NCBI RefSeq assembly: GCF_020329435.1
Contig: NZ_JAGKJK010000001.1
Span: 496,001-560,000, forward strand
Source: Bradyrhizobium hereditatis
GTDB taxonomy: Bacteria; Pseudomonadota; Alphaproteobacteria; Rhizobiales; Xanthobacteraceae
DNA length: 64,000 bases
Reading direction: 5' to 3'
Every line of letters starts with the position of its first letter. Position 1 is the stretch's first letter. Of this stretch, positions 34,022-43,170 are shown in pieces. Under the pieces are notes generated by a model. It had not been told where the DNA came from. It saw nothing but the letters and a program-made list of their open reading frames with translations, and ran no database searches. Position numbers and translations under genes: made by a program.

Positions 34022-34158
34022 TATCTTGCACGATCTGCCAGGTTTCGCGAGCCGCCTTGTGGGCCCTTCCGCAACCGACTTGTGGGCCTTCCGCGAGTCG
34101 GGTTGCAGGCGCAAGCGACACGGATTAGCTAGGTATTCTCTCATTTTCCGGATTTAAC

Positions 34159-35118
34159 ATGGTCGTCCTCGTCGATACCATCTCCGCCAACCAGGTGCGC
34201 CCGCGTCACCCCGAAAAGGTGAACCGGCCCGACGCGCTGTCGCCGCCGAAACCGGACTGGATCCGGGTGCGCGCGCCGAATACCCGCGGCTATGCGGATA
34301 CGCGGAAGATCGTCAAGGAGAACGGCCTCGTCACGGTGTGCGAGGAGGCCGGTTGCCCCAATATCGGCGAGTGCTGGGACAAGAAGCATGCCACCTTCAT
34401 GATCATGGGGGATACCTGCACGCGGGCCTGCGCGTTCTGCAATGTCAAGACCGGCATGCCGAGCGCGCTCGACGCCGCCGAGCCGGAACACGTCGCGGAA
34501 GCGACTTTCAAGCTCGGACTGACCCATGTCGTGGTGACCTCGGTCGATCGCGACGATCTCGCCGACGGCGGCGCCGAGCATTTTGCGCAAGTGATCCGCG
34601 CGATCCGCGCGCGTTGCCCGAATACGACCATTGAGATTTTGACGCCGGACTTCCTGCGCAAGGAAGGCGCGCTGGAAGTGGTAGTGGCGGCCAAGCCCGA
34701 CGTGTTCAACCACAATCTGGAGACGGTGCCGGCGCGTTATCTGACCGTCCGGCCGGGCGCGCGCTACTTCCATTCGGTCCGGCTGTTGCAGCGGGTCAAG
34801 GAGATCGATCCCACGATCTTCACCAAGTCGGGCATCATGGTCGGCCTCGGCGAGGAGCGTCACGAGGTGCTGCAGGTGATGGATGATCTGCGCTCGGCGG
34901 ACGTCGATTTCCTGACCATCGGCCAATATCTGCAGCCGACCCGCAAGCACCACGCCGTGATGCGCTATGTCACCCCCGATGAATTCGCGGGCTACGAGAA
35001 GGTCGCCTATACCAAGGGATTTCTGATGGTTTCGGCGAGCCCGCTGACCCGCTCGTCACATCATGCGGGCGAGGATTTTGCCAAGCTGCAGGCGGCGCGC
35101 ATCGCGCGCATCAGCTAG
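34159..35118 (+). CDS. lipA: lipoyl synthase
   Basis: This radical-SAM enzyme inserts two sulfurs into octanoyl groups on lipoyl domains (for example of pyruvate dehydrogenase). In 319 residues both iron-sulfur clusters are visible: Cys61, Cys66 and Cys72 in [12 protein letters not shown] for the auxiliary sacrificial cluster, and Cys87, Cys91 and Cys94 in CTRACAFC for the radical-SAM cluster. Other hallmarks are [33 protein letters not shown] and SSHHAGEDF near the end. It is followed at short distance by a P-loop kinase and a RatA-type gene, a common rhizobial order. Confidence 0.97.
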   Translation: MVVLVDTISANQVRPRHPEKVNRPDALSPPKPDWIRVRAPNTRGYADTRKIVKENGLVTVCEEAGCPNIGECWDKKHATFMIMGDTCTRACAFCNVKTGMPSALDAAEPEHVAEATFKLGLTHVVVTSVDRDDLADGGAEHFAQVIRAIRARCPNTTIEILTPDFLRKEGALEVVVAAKPDVFNHNLETVPARYLTVRPGARYFHSVRLLQRVKEIDPTIFTKSGIMVGLGEERHEVLQVMDDLRSADVDFLTIGQYLQPTRKHHAVMRYVTPDEFAGYEKVAYTKGFLMVSASPLTRSSHHAGEDFAKLQAARIARIS

Positions 35119-35132
35119 GTGCGGATCGAACA

Positions 35133-35672
35133 ATGCAACGCGTTCTCGTGATGGGATCGTCGGGGTCCGGCAAGTCGACATTTGCCAGGCGGCTGTCTGA
35201 TATCACGGGCATTCCCTTCGTTTCGCTGGATGCGCTGTACTGGAAACCGGGCTGGGTCGCGTCCGACAATGCCGAGTTCGGACAGCGCGTGGCCGAGGTC
35301 GCGCGCGGACCGCAATGGGTCATTGACGGCAACTACACCAGCAGCGGCGCGGGTGAGTTGCGCCGTCATTCGAGCGACACCGTGATCTGGTTCGACCTGC
35401 CGCGCAGGACCTGTATCTTCGGCATCATGAAGCGGATTGCCGGAAGCTACGGCACGGTCCGCCCGGAGATGGCTGAGGGCTGTCCGGAAAGGATCGACTT
35501 CGAATTTTTCCGCTATATCTGGACCTATCGTCGGCTGCAGCGACCGAAGCTCCTTGACTATTTTCAGGGCCTGCGCGCCGATCAAACGTTCGTCTGCTTC
35601 ACCGATCGGATGCAGGCGGACGACTATCTGAAGCAGATCGCGCTCAAGCAGAACCGGGCGAGTATTCACTGA
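35133..35672 (+). CDS. P-loop nucleotide kinase-like protein (FlaR / topology-modulation type)
   Basis: This 179-residue adenylate-kinase-like protein has a Walker A at the start (VLVMGSSGSGKSTFARRL), the LDALYWKPGW segment typical of FlaR-like kinases, WVIDGNY, and the DTVIWFDLPRRTCIFGIMKR stretch with the Walker B-like aspartate. Such proteins are annotated as DNA topology modulators or adenylate kinases without solid evidence of substrate. It lies 14 bases after lipA, and its stop overlaps the next ATG, so it is in the lipA transcription unit. Confidence 0.85.
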   Translation: MQRVLVMGSSGSGKSTFARRLSDITGIPFVSLDALYWKPGWVASDNAEFGQRVAEVARGPQWVIDGNYTSSGAGELRRHSSDTVIWFDLPRRTCIFGIMKRIAGSYGTVRPEMAEGCPERIDFEFFRYIWTYRRLQRPKLLDYFQGLRADQTFVCFTDRMQADDYLKQIALKQNRASIH

Positions 35673-36151
35673 TGCCGCGCTTTTCCAGCAAGCGCCGGGT
35701 TCATCACACCGCGCCGCAGATGTTCGATCTGGTCGCCGATGTCGAGCGCTATCCGGAATTCGTGCCGCTCTGCCAATCGCTCCGGATCCGTCAGCGCACG
35801 TCGAAGGCCGACGGCACCGAGGTCGTCGTCGCCGACATGACGGTGTCGTTCAAGCTGGTGCGGGAATCCTTCACCAGCCGCGTGACGCTGGACCGACCGA
35901 ACCTGAGGATCATGGTGGAATATCTGAAGGGTCCGTTCAGCAACCTGGAAAACCGCTGGACGTTTGAACCGAAATCCGAAACCGACTGCGAGGTCGGATT
36001 CTTCCTGTCCTACGAATTCAAGAGCCGGATGCTCGCAATGCTGATGGGGACGATGTTCGATACCGCATTCCAGCGCTTTGCCGCCGCGTTCGAGAAGCGG
36101 GCGGACGCGATCTACGGCAAGCCGGGGGCAGGGCCGGTCGGGACCCGCTGA
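35672..36151 (+). CDS. RatA/COQ10-type START-like protein
   Basis: This 159-residue polyketide-cyclase/START-fold protein begins MPRFSSKRRVHHTAPQMFDL, then VADVERYPEFVPLCQSLRIR, the signature of the RatA (ribosome-associated toxin) and COQ10 (ubiquinone-binding) group. In alphaproteobacteria the respiratory ubiquinone-chaperone role is the likelier one, because the gene stands alone without a RatB antitoxin. Its ATG overlaps the stop of the P-loop gene (TGATG). Confidence 0.88.
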   Translation: MPRFSSKRRVHHTAPQMFDLVADVERYPEFVPLCQSLRIRQRTSKADGTEVVVADMTVSFKLVRESFTSRVTLDRPNLRIMVEYLKGPFSNLENRWTFEPKSETDCEVGFFLSYEFKSRMLAMLMGTMFDTAFQRFAAAFEKRADAIYGKPGAGPVGTR

Positions 36152-36216
36152 CGCCAGCGCAATAGGCAAAGCATTTCACCAATCCAAGAAACTCTCGAAC
36201 AATCACGGAAGTTGAG

Positions 36217-37137
36217 ATGACGACATTCGAACGCGTTGGCTTCATCGGGCTCGGAGGGATGGGACGGGGTTTGGTCAAGAACCTCGTCGCAAAGGGCGTG
36301 GCCGTGACCGCCTTTGATCTAAACCCCGCTGCGGTCGCGATTGCCAAATCGTTTGGGGCGACGGCCGCGGGCAATCTGCAGCAAATTCGCGATTGCCGCA
36401 TTGTCATGATTTGCGTGAATGAGGCCGAGGACGTCGAGGCGCTGCTCACTGGTACCAACGGGCTGCTCGCCGGTCCGGCGCCGGGGTTCATCATCGTGGA
36501 CCACACCACCGGCAGTCCGCAAATGGTCGCCAAGCTCGACCGCATGGTGCGCGCAGCCGGCGGGCGCTATGCCGAAGCGCCGATGACGCGGACCCCAAAG
36601 CACGCCGACATCGGCAAAGTAAACGTGCTGTTCGGCGGCGAGAGCGACCTGCTCGAAGATCTCCGGCCCTATTTCGAACTCTATGCCGAGAACATTTTCC
36701 ATATCGGTCCGCTGGGGCACGCGATCCGCCTCAAGCTCATTCACAATTACATCGCCTTCGCCAATGTGGCGGCGTGGTGCGAGGGGTTCGCGCTGGCCGC
36801 AAAGGAGGGGCTCGATCTTTCCCAAGCGATCCGCATCATCTCCGCCGCCGGTGGCAAGAGCGGCATGCTCGATCTCTACGGCCAGTCCACGCTCGAGGGC
36901 GACTTCACTCCGCTGATGTCGCTGGCGAACGCCCGCAAGGACGTCCGCTATTATGCGCGCTGGCTGGAGGAGGCGGGCCTGCCCGGTTTCATGGCTGAGG
37001 CTGTGCACCAGACCTACCGGCAGGCGGCGCTGCTCGGGCATGACGGCGAGTCCTGCACCGCCGTGATCAAGGCCTACGAGGCCGTGACCGGCGTTGAAGC
37101 GCGGGTAGGGCCGAAAGGCCAGCAACAAGGAACATGA
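36217..37137 (+). CDS. NAD(P)-dependent beta-hydroxyacid dehydrogenase (3-hydroxyisobutyrate dehydrogenase family)
   Basis: This 306-residue protein starts with a Rossmann motif, VGFIGLGGMGRGLVKNLVAK. It carries the family substrate signature DHTTGSPQM, the APMTRTPKHADIGKVNVLFG strand, and the catalytic lysine in AIRLKLIHNYI. Relatives reduce or oxidise 3-hydroxyisobutyrate, tartronate semialdehyde or similar acids. The TPP enzyme gene follows 99 bases later. A tartronate-semialdehyde-like pathway (TPP carboligase plus reductase) is an attractive reading, though the enzymes could equally be lumped catabolic genes. Confidence 0.9.
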   Translation: MTTFERVGFIGLGGMGRGLVKNLVAKGVAVTAFDLNPAAVAIAKSFGATAAGNLQQIRDCRIVMICVNEAEDVEALLTGTNGLLAGPAPGFIIVDHTTGSPQMVAKLDRMVRAAGGRYAEAPMTRTPKHADIGKVNVLFGGESDLLEDLRPYFELYAENIFHIGPLGHAIRLKLIHNYIAFANVAAWCEGFALAAKEGLDLSQAIRIISAAGGKSGMLDLYGQSTLEGDFTPLMSLANARKDVRYYARWLEEAGLPGFMAEAVHQTYRQAALLGHDGESCTAVIKAYEAVTGVEARVGPKGQQQGT

Positions 37138-37236
37138 TCGGCGGCATATCTGGTTTCCCACGAAACCGGTTGCCGGTATCGACGCCATTCATTAAGCCGG
37201 TCCCAATCCGCGATCCCACGACGGAAAGACGAGACG

Positions 37237-38910
37237 ATGGACGCAAAACTTCGAACCGGTGGACATATCCTGATCGAGCAACTGGCCCTGCACGGCGCCG
37301 ACACCGTGTTCGGCGTCCCCGGTGAGAGCTTCCTGGCTGCTCTCGACGGCATGTACCAGAACCAGCGTGTGCGGTTCATCAACGCCCGGCAGGAGGGTGG
37401 CGCCGCCATGATGGCGGAGGCCTACGGCAAACTGACGGGGCGGCCGGGTATCGTGTTCGCCACCCGCGGCCCCGGCGCCACGAATGCGTCATCGGGCGTT
37501 CATGTCGCGTTTCAGGACTCGACGCCGCTGATCCTGCTGCTCGGCCAGGTTGGTCGCGACATGATGGAACGCGAAGCGTTCCAGGAAATCGATTATCGGC
37601 TGATGTTCGGCCCGATGGCGAAATGGGTCGCCCAGATCGACGACGCGCGGCGGATACCCGAGTTCATCTCGCGCGCCTTCTTCACAGCGACCTCGGGCCG
37701 TCCCGGCCCGGTCGTGCTGGCGCTGCCCGAGGACATGCTTACCGACACTGCCGATGTGCCGGATGCGCCACCTTATAATCCACTTCCGATCGCGCCTGAC
37801 GAAGGCGGCTTGCGGCAATTCCATGCGCTGCTGTCGGAGGCGAGAAAGCCGTTTCTGATCGTCGGCGGCGGTGGATGGAGCGACCAGGCGCGCCGTGATC
37901 TCGAGGCGTTTGCGTCTGCGCACGAAGTGCCGGTCGGCGTATCATTCCGCTGCCAGGACTATTTCGACAATCTGCATCCTTGCTATGGCGGCCATGTCGG
38001 CATCGGTCTCGACGCCAAGATCGCCGAGCGTATTCGCAACAGCGACTTGGTGATCGCACTTGGCGCGCGACTGGGGGAGGCCACCACATCCGGCTATACC
38101 CTGTTTGATATTCCCAAGCCGAAGCAGCCGCTGGTTCATATTTATCCCGATCCGGAAGAGATCGGTCGCGTCTATTCGCCAACGCTCGGCGTGGTCGCGA
38201 GCAGCGCGGCCTTTGCGGCCGCGATCAGGCAGCTGGAGCCGAAGCATCAATCACGCGCCGACTACGTCAAAGCGGCGCATGCCGACTATCTCGCGTTTGC
38301 CGAGCCGACCAAGTCGCCCGGCGACGTGCAGCTCTCGCAGGTCGTGCGCGGTTTGAGCGAGCGCTTGCCCCATGACACCATCATCTGCAACGGCGCCGGC
38401 AATTATGCCGTCTGGGTGCACCGCTTCTGGCGCTCCCGGCAGTACCGCACCGAACTCGCGCCGACATCGGGCTCGATGGGCTACGGCCTGCCTGCGGCAG
38501 TCGCAGCCAAGTTGCAGCATCCGGAACGAACGGTCATCGCATTTGCCGGCGACGGCTGTTTTCAAATGACCGGCCTCGAGTTTATGACTGCGGTCGAGAA
38601 TCGGCTGCCGCTGATCGTGATCGTCTGCAATAACGGTATGTACGGCACGATCCGGATGCATCAGGAGCGGGAATATCCCGGTCGTGTTTCCGGCACCGAT
38701 CTCGCCAACCCGGACTTTGCCGCGCTGGCGCGCGCCTGCGGTGGCTTCGGTGCGCGTGTTAACCGAACAGAAGATTTTGCGCGCGCATTCGACGAAGCCG
38801 TCGCGAGCGGAGTTCCTGCTATCATCGAGCTTTCGATCAGCCCGGAAGCGCTGACGCCGGTAGCTTCGCTTAGCGAAACGTGCGCCAAGGCGCTGGCGGG
38901 ACAGGCCTGA
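37237..38910 (+). CDS. thiamine pyrophosphate-dependent enzyme (acetolactate-synthase-like)
   Basis: This 557-residue ThDP enzyme has three domains. The N-terminal Pyr domain has the activating Glu in NARQEGGAAMMAEAYGKLTG. The central domain includes PFLIVGGGGWSDQARRD. The C-terminal PP domain has the magnesium/ThDP motif GDGCFQMTGLEFMTAVENRL ending in NNGMYGTI. Relatives include acetolactate synthase, glyoxylate carboligase and benzoylformate decarboxylase. No regulatory small subunit is adjacent, so an anabolic ALS role is unlikely. It probably works with the dehydrogenase just upstream. Its end is convergent with cinA, eight bases apart. Confidence 0.9.
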   Translation: MDAKLRTGGHILIEQLALHGADTVFGVPGESFLAALDGMYQNQRVRFINARQEGGAAMMAEAYGKLTGRPGIVFATRGPGATNASSGVHVAFQDSTPLILLLGQVGRDMMEREAFQEIDYRLMFGPMAKWVAQIDDARRIPEFISRAFFTATSGRPGPVVLALPEDMLTDTADVPDAPPYNPLPIAPDEGGLRQFHALLSEARKPFLIVGGGGWSDQARRDLEAFASAHEVPVGVSFRCQDYFDNLHPCYGGHVGIGLDAKIAERIRNSDLVIALGARLGEATTSGYTLFDIPKPKQPLVHIYPDPEEIGRVYSPTLGVVASSAAFAAAIRQLEPKHQSRADYVKAAHADYLAFAEPTKSPGDVQLSQVVRGLSERLPHDTIICNGAGNYAVWVHRFWRSRQYRTELAPTSGSMGYGLPAAVAAKLQHPERTVIAFAGDGCFQMTGLEFMTAVENRLPLIVIVCNNGMYGTIRMHQEREYPGRVSGTDLANPDFAALARACGGFGARVNRTEDFARAFDEAVASGVPAIIELSISPEALTPVASLSETCAKALAGQA

Positions 38911-38918
38911 TGCTCGCT

Positions 38919-39521
38919 TCAAGTGCGCGTCGGCCGGCGCCGCTTCACGGCGCTGCGCCGCGGCGTTCGTGCCACTCTTGGACGTAACCGGCTCATCGTC
39001 TCGCGCCGTGGCTTGATGGGTGGCTGCGGTCCGCGTGCCAATTCCATCAGCATGCGCAGCGCTTCGACCACCGAGCGCTGGCGCACCGTGGTGCGGCCGA
39101 TGGCCCCGAAACGGAACTCGCGATGGATTATCTTCCCGTCACGCGAGGCAACCGCGAAATGGACGAGGCCGACCGGCTTGCCCGGCGTCGCGCCGCCCGG
39201 ACCTGCAATACCGGTAATGGATACCGCGAGATCAACGCCGGCCTTTTCCAACGCGCCGACCGCCATTGCAGTCGCGGTTTCCTTGCTGACCGCGCCGAAG
39301 GTCGCAAGTGTCGAGGCCTTGACGCCGAGCATCGCGCGCTTGGCTTCATTGGAATAGGTGATGAAGCCGCGGTCGATGACGTCGGATGAGCCGGGAATGT
39401 CGGTGAGCGCGCCGGCGACCAGGCCACCGGTGCAGGATTCCGCCGTCGCGATCGTCAGCTTGCGCATCCGGCACAGATCGAGCAGCGAGCGGGAGAGGGC
39501 GCGCGCGTCGCTGCCGCTCAT
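38919..39521 (-). CDS. cinA: CinA-family nicotinamide-nucleotide amidohydrolase (PncC domain only)
   Basis: This 200-residue protein carries only the C-terminal amidase domain of CinA, which deamidates NMN to NaMN. Visible signatures are TIATAESCTGGLVAGALTDI, the catalytic-type Ser/Thr-rich GSSDVIDRGFITYSNEAKRA, and SITGIAGPGGATPGKPVGLV. The last 40 residues form an unusually arginine-rich, disordered tail. It starts directly at the end of ispDF, so the two form an operon, as commonly seen in Bradyrhizobium. Confidence 0.92.
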   Translation of the reverse strand: MSGSDARALSRSLLDLCRMRKLTIATAESCTGGLVAGALTDIPGSSDVIDRGFITYSNEAKRAMLGVKASTLATFGAVSKETATAMAVGALEKAGVDLAVSITGIAGPGGATPGKPVGLVHFAVASRDGKIIHREFRFGAIGRTTVRQRSVVEALRMLMELARGPQPPIKPRRETMSRLRPRVARTPRRSAVKRRRPTRT

Positions 39522-40703
39522 TTACTCACTCCAGGGCAAGCGGATGGTGGCGCACGCAGTTGCGGCGATGCCTTCCTCACGGCCGGTGAAGCCGAGCCGT
39601 TCGCTGGTCGTCGCCTTCACCGCAACTCGGGAGATGTTGAGCCCGGTGATCTCGGCGATGCGGGCACGCATGACATCACGCAGCGGCCCGATCTTCGGAC
39701 GCTCGCAGATCATCGTGACTTCGAGATTGGCGATTCGGCCGCCCCGTGCGGTGACACGGTCCACGGCGTATTTGAGGAATTTATCTGACGCGGCACCCTT
39801 CCACTGCGGATCGCTCGGCGGAAAGTGTGAGCCGATATCACCGTCCGCCAGCGCGCCGAGAATGGCGTCGACCAGGGCGTGGAGGCCGACATCGCCGTCG
39901 GAATGGGCGAGAAACCCGCGGGTGTGCGGCACCCGTACGCCGCAGAGCATCAGATGATCGCCGTCGCCAAAGGCGTGCACGTCATAACCGGTGCCGGTTC
40001 TGATGTCGCCGAGCTGGGCGGCGAGGCGGGCTTCCTCGCGAACGAAATCTTCGGGCGTTGTCAGCTTCATGTTTGCAGGATCGCCTTCAAAGGTCGCCAC
40101 CGTCAATCCCGCCCATTCCGCGAGCGCCGCATCGTCGGTGAAATCGCTGCGGCCCTCGCGCGCGGCGCGACGATGAGCATCGAGAATGACATCGAAACGA
40201 AACGCTTGCGGCGTTTGCGCGATTCGCAGCCTTGCACGATCGGGCGTTGCCTCGACGTTGCCTGCATCACAGATCTGCTTGACCGTATCGGTAACCGGGA
40301 TGGTCGGAATGGCAGCGCCGGTCCGGCCTGCCGCATCGATCGCGCGCGAAATGACCGCCGGTGTCACGAAGGGCCGCGCCGCGTCGTGGATAAGAACGAT
40401 GTCAGGCTTCTCCGCCGCCAGCGCCTCAAGCCCGGCATGCACCGATGCCTGGCGAGTCGCGCCGCCATTGGTAGGCGGCTGATGGCGCAGTCCCGCGACG
40501 GCTTCAGTGAAAACAGCGGCGTCGTCCGGATTCACCACCGGCTGCACGGCGAAGATAGCTGGATGCTCGCAGAACGCCTGCATGGCGCGGAAGATCACCG
40601 TCCGCCCGCCGATCTCCCGATATTGCTTCGGCCCTCCAGCACCGGCGCGAAGCCCGCGTCCGGCTGCGACAAGGATGACTGCAGTGCGCTCAGGTCTGGG
40701 CAT
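39522..40703 (-). CDS. ispDF: bifunctional IspD/IspF of the MEP isoprenoid pathway
   Basis: This is a fusion of 393 residues. Residues 1-225 are the IspD cytidylyltransferase ([20 protein letters not shown], then [12 protein letters not shown] and [11 protein letters not shown]). Residues from about 232 are IspF, 2C-methyl-D-erythritol 2,4-cyclodiphosphate synthase ([40 protein letters not shown] then [13 protein letters not shown], with the zinc-site Asp and His). The fused form is typical of alphaproteobacteria. It is divergent from dusB, with about 250 bases between that hold a near-perfect palindrome. Confidence 0.96.
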   Translation of the reverse strand: MPRPERTAVILVAAGRGLRAGAGGPKQYREIGGRTVIFRAMQAFCEHPAIFAVQPVVNPDDAAVFTEAVAGLRHQPPTNGGATRQASVHAGLEALAAEKPDIVLIHDAARPFVTPAVISRAIDAAGRTGAAIPTIPVTDTVKQICDAGNVEATPDRARLRIAQTPQAFRFDVILDAHRRAAREGRSDFTDDAALAEWAGLTVATFEGDPANMKLTTPEDFVREEARLAAQLGDIRTGTGYDVHAFGDGDHLMLCGVRVPHTRGFLAHSDGDVGLHALVDAILGALADGDIGSHFPPSDPQWKGAASDKFLKYAVDRVTARGGRIANLEVTMICERPKIGPLRDVMRARIAEITGLNISRVAVKATTSERLGFTGREEGIAATACATIRLPWSE

Positions 40704-40826
40704 CGGGACTCAATACGACACGAATCTGGGTTGAGGAGGGGGCGTCGGCTGCGCCGGCGCACAGCCCTTACCACGGCGGATACGGAAAAACAGAGCGTTT
40801 CCCATGTGCTGTGGGAAAAGCAGTTT

Positions 40827-40848
40827 TTGTTGCAGTGCACTTGCACAA
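40827..40848. promoter_or_regulatory. palindromic candidate operator between ispDF and dusB-ntrBC
   Basis: TTGT-TGC-AGTG followed by CACT-TGC-ACAA. The outer four and central eight bases are perfectly symmetric and only the two TGC triplets break it. The dusB-ntrBC unit is known to be autoregulated in several rhizobia, and TGCAC/GTGCA elements resemble NtrC-type half-sites, so an NtrC site is one reading. Confidence 0.45.
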
Positions 40849-40881
40849 ATGATAGTTCTGTCTAAAGTGTAGGCAAGAAGC

Positions 40882-40910
40882 TTGACTGCCCAAGATTTGT
40901 GCTCACAATA
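40882..40910 (+). promoter_or_regulatory. candidate promoter of dusB-ntrB-ntrC
   Basis: TTGACT (40882-40887), a 17-base spacer and ACAATA (40905-40910) resemble a housekeeping sigma-70 promoter. It is 48 bases before the GTG of dusB and just downstream of the palindrome at 40827. Confidence 0.35.
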
Positions 40911-40957
40911 GGCGTCGACGGTTGCAATGAAGCCGCCGCCCCAACCATGAGAACGCC

Positions 40958-41989
40958 GTGACCGGCCCGGAAAGTTCACGCTCTAAGCCGTTGAAAATAG
41001 GCGATATTGCTGTCGCCAACCGGGTTCTTCTGGCGCCGATGTCCGGCGTCACTGATGCTCCCTTTCGACGGCTGGCCGCCGCCCTCGGCGCGGGGCTGGT
41101 GGTCTCCGAGATGACCGCCAGCGATGAACTCGTGCAGGGCAGGCCGATGTCGCTTCTGCGCTGCGAGAGAGCTGGTGTCGGACCGCATGTCGTTCAGCTC
41201 GCGGGCTGCGAGGCGCACTGGATGGCGGAGGGCGCGCGAGTGGCGGAAGCTGGCGGCGCCGACATCGTCGACATCAACATGGGCTGCCCGGCGCGGCACG
41301 TCACCGGCGGGCAATCCGGCTCGGCGTTGATGCGCGATCTCGATCATGCACTCAAGCTGATCGAGGCTACGATCGCGGCGGTGAAAGTGCCGGTCACGCT
41401 GAAGATGCGGCTTGGTTGGGACGAGCGCTCGCTCAATGCGCCCGAACTGGCGCGCCGCGCAGAAGGCGCCGGCGTGCAGATGATCACCGTGCACGGGCGC
41501 ACGCGCTGCCAGTTCTACAAAGGCGAGGCCAATTGGAACGCCGTGCGCGCGGTCAGGGATGCGGTCTCAGTGCCGCTTGTCGTCAACGGCGATATCACCT
41601 CGTTCGATCGAGCGGTACAGGCGCTGGAAGCCTCAGGAGCAGACGCCGTGATGATCGGGCGCGGCGCGCAAGGCCAGCCCTGGCTGCCTGGCCAGATAGC
41701 CCGCCGACTCGAAACCGGGAAAGCAGAGACCACGCCATCGCTCGCCGAGCAGCTCACACACGTACGGGCGCTTTATGATGAGGTCTGCAGCCATTACGGG
41801 CTGCGCGTGGGGCTCAAGCACGCACGCAAGCATCTCGGCTGGGCGCTGGAAATCGCTGCTCAGTATAGCCGCGCGCCAGCTGAGACGCTGAAGGGATGGC
41901 GGCAAAAGATTCTGACGTCGGAGGATCCGCACCGCGTGCACCGATCGCTGCAGGACGCGTTCGACGACTTCGCATGGAGTGCTGCATGA
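40958..41989 (+). CDS. dusB: tRNA-dihydrouridine synthase DusB
   Basis: Flavoenzyme that reduces uridine to dihydrouridine in the tRNA D-loop. This 343-residue protein starts at GTG (no in-frame ATG upstream survives a stop) and shows [20 protein letters not shown], the FMN/active-site stretch [20 protein letters not shown] with the catalytic Cys, [26 protein letters not shown], and VVNGDITS...[15 protein letters not shown]. It is the gene formerly called nifR3 in rhizobia, always the first of the ntrBC operon there. Its end overlaps the ntrB start by four bases. Confidence 0.96.
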   Translation: MTGPESSRSKPLKIGDIAVANRVLLAPMSGVTDAPFRRLAAALGAGLVVSEMTASDELVQGRPMSLLRCERAGVGPHVVQLAGCEAHWMAEGARVAEAGGADIVDINMGCPARHVTGGQSGSALMRDLDHALKLIEATIAAVKVPVTLKMRLGWDERSLNAPELARRAEGAGVQMITVHGRTRCQFYKGEANWNAVRAVRDAVSVPLVVNGDITSFDRAVQALEASGADAVMIGRGAQGQPWLPGQIARRLETGKAETTPSLAEQLTHVRALYDEVCSHYGLRVGLKHARKHLGWALEIAAQYSRAPAETLKGWRQKILTSEDPHRVHRSLQDAFDDFAWSAA

Positions 41990-43161
41990 GCTCAGTCGCA
42001 GAACATCGCCGCGCCATGCCATCCGACAGCGAAGCCATCCTCAACGCGCTGCCGAACCCGGTTCTCCTGATCGCGCCGGACGGTCGCATCGTCGATGCCA
42101 ACATCGCCGCCGAATCCTTCTTCGAGATCTCGACTCAATTCCTACGCCGTCAGTCCCTGAAAGAGCTGGTGCCGTTCGGCAGCCCGCTCCTGGCGCTGAT
42201 CGATCAGGTGCGTTCGAGCGGCTCGCCGGTCAACGAATACAAGGTCGACCTCGGAACACCTCGGATCGGCGGCGACCGCCAGGTCGATCTGCACGTTGCC
42301 CCCGTCACCGAACGGCCCGGCCATATCGTCGTCATGCTGCAGGAGCGCACCATTGCCGACAAGATGGATCGGCAATTGACGCACCGGAGCGCGGCGCGCT
42401 CGGTGATCGCGCTGGCCGCGATGCTGGCGCATGAAATCAAGAATCCTTTGTCGGGTATTCGCGGGGCGGCGCAACTGCTGGAGCAGGCGGCTTCATCCGA
42501 AGACCGCATGCTGACGCGGCTGATCTGCGACGAGGCTGACCGCATCGTTACGCTGGTCGACCGCATGGAAGTTTTCGGCGACGATCGCCCGGTGGCGCGC
42601 GGGGCGGTCAACATCCATTCCGTGCTCGATCACGTGAAGCGGCTGGCGCAATCCGGCTTCGCCCGCAACGTCCGCTTCGTCGAAGAATACGACCCATCCC
42701 TGCCGCCGGTGCTGGCCAATCAGGATCAGCTCATTCAGGTCTTCCTCAATCTCGTGAAGAACGCCGCCGAGGCCGTTGCCGATCTCGGCGCCGATGCGGA
42801 AATCCAGCTGACCACCGCCTTCCGGCCCGGCGTCCGCCTGTCGGTGCCCGGCAAGAAATCACGGGTGTCGCTGCCGCTGGAGTTCTGCGTCAAGGACAAC
42901 GGTTCCGGCGTACCGGAAGACCTGCTGCCGAACCTGTTCGATCCCTTCGTGACGACAAAGCAGACCGGCAGCGGGCTCGGCCTCGCGCTGGTTGCCAAGA
43001 TTGTCGGCGACCATGGCGGCATCATCGAATGCGAATCCCAGCCGCGGAAGACGACGTTCCGTGTGCTGATGCCGATGTTCAATCCCGCCAAACAGTTCGA
43101 CCAAAGCAACCGCGACGGCGTTCCGGGTACGCCGCCGCCTGCCTCACAGGACGCAAGATGA
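41986..43161 (+). CDS. ntrB: nitrogen regulation sensor histidine kinase NtrB
   Basis: Soluble kinase/phosphatase that relays nitrogen status (through PII) to NtrC. The ATG at 41986 overlaps dusB and gives 391 residues. It has an N-terminal PAS domain ([20 protein letters not shown]), the HisKA site with His149 in [20 protein letters not shown], and the ATPase domain with [10 protein letters not shown] (N box), [20 protein letters not shown] (G1/F) and [13 protein letters not shown] (G2). All catalytic boxes are intact. ntrC follows nine bases after the stop. Confidence 0.96.
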   Translation: MSSVAEHRRAMPSDSEAILNALPNPVLLIAPDGRIVDANIAAESFFEISTQFLRRQSLKELVPFGSPLLALIDQVRSSGSPVNEYKVDLGTPRIGGDRQVDLHVAPVTERPGHIVVMLQERTIADKMDRQLTHRSAARSVIALAAMLAHEIKNPLSGIRGAAQLLEQAASSEDRMLTRLICDEADRIVTLVDRMEVFGDDRPVARGAVNIHSVLDHVKRLAQSGFARNVRFVEEYDPSLPPVLANQDQLIQVFLNLVKNAAEAVADLGADAEIQLTTAFRPGVRLSVPGKKSRVSLPLEFCVKDNGSGVPEDLLPNLFDPFVTTKQTGSGLGLALVAKIVGDHGGIIECESQPRKTTFRVLMPMFNPAKQFDQSNRDGVPGTPPPASQDAR

Positions 43162-43170
43162 GGAACACCA

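Noticed and set aside
35672..36151. RatA as part of a toxin-antitoxin pair
   Set aside because: No RatB-like partner is adjacent. In this clade the gene goes with lipA and fits the COQ10-like role better.
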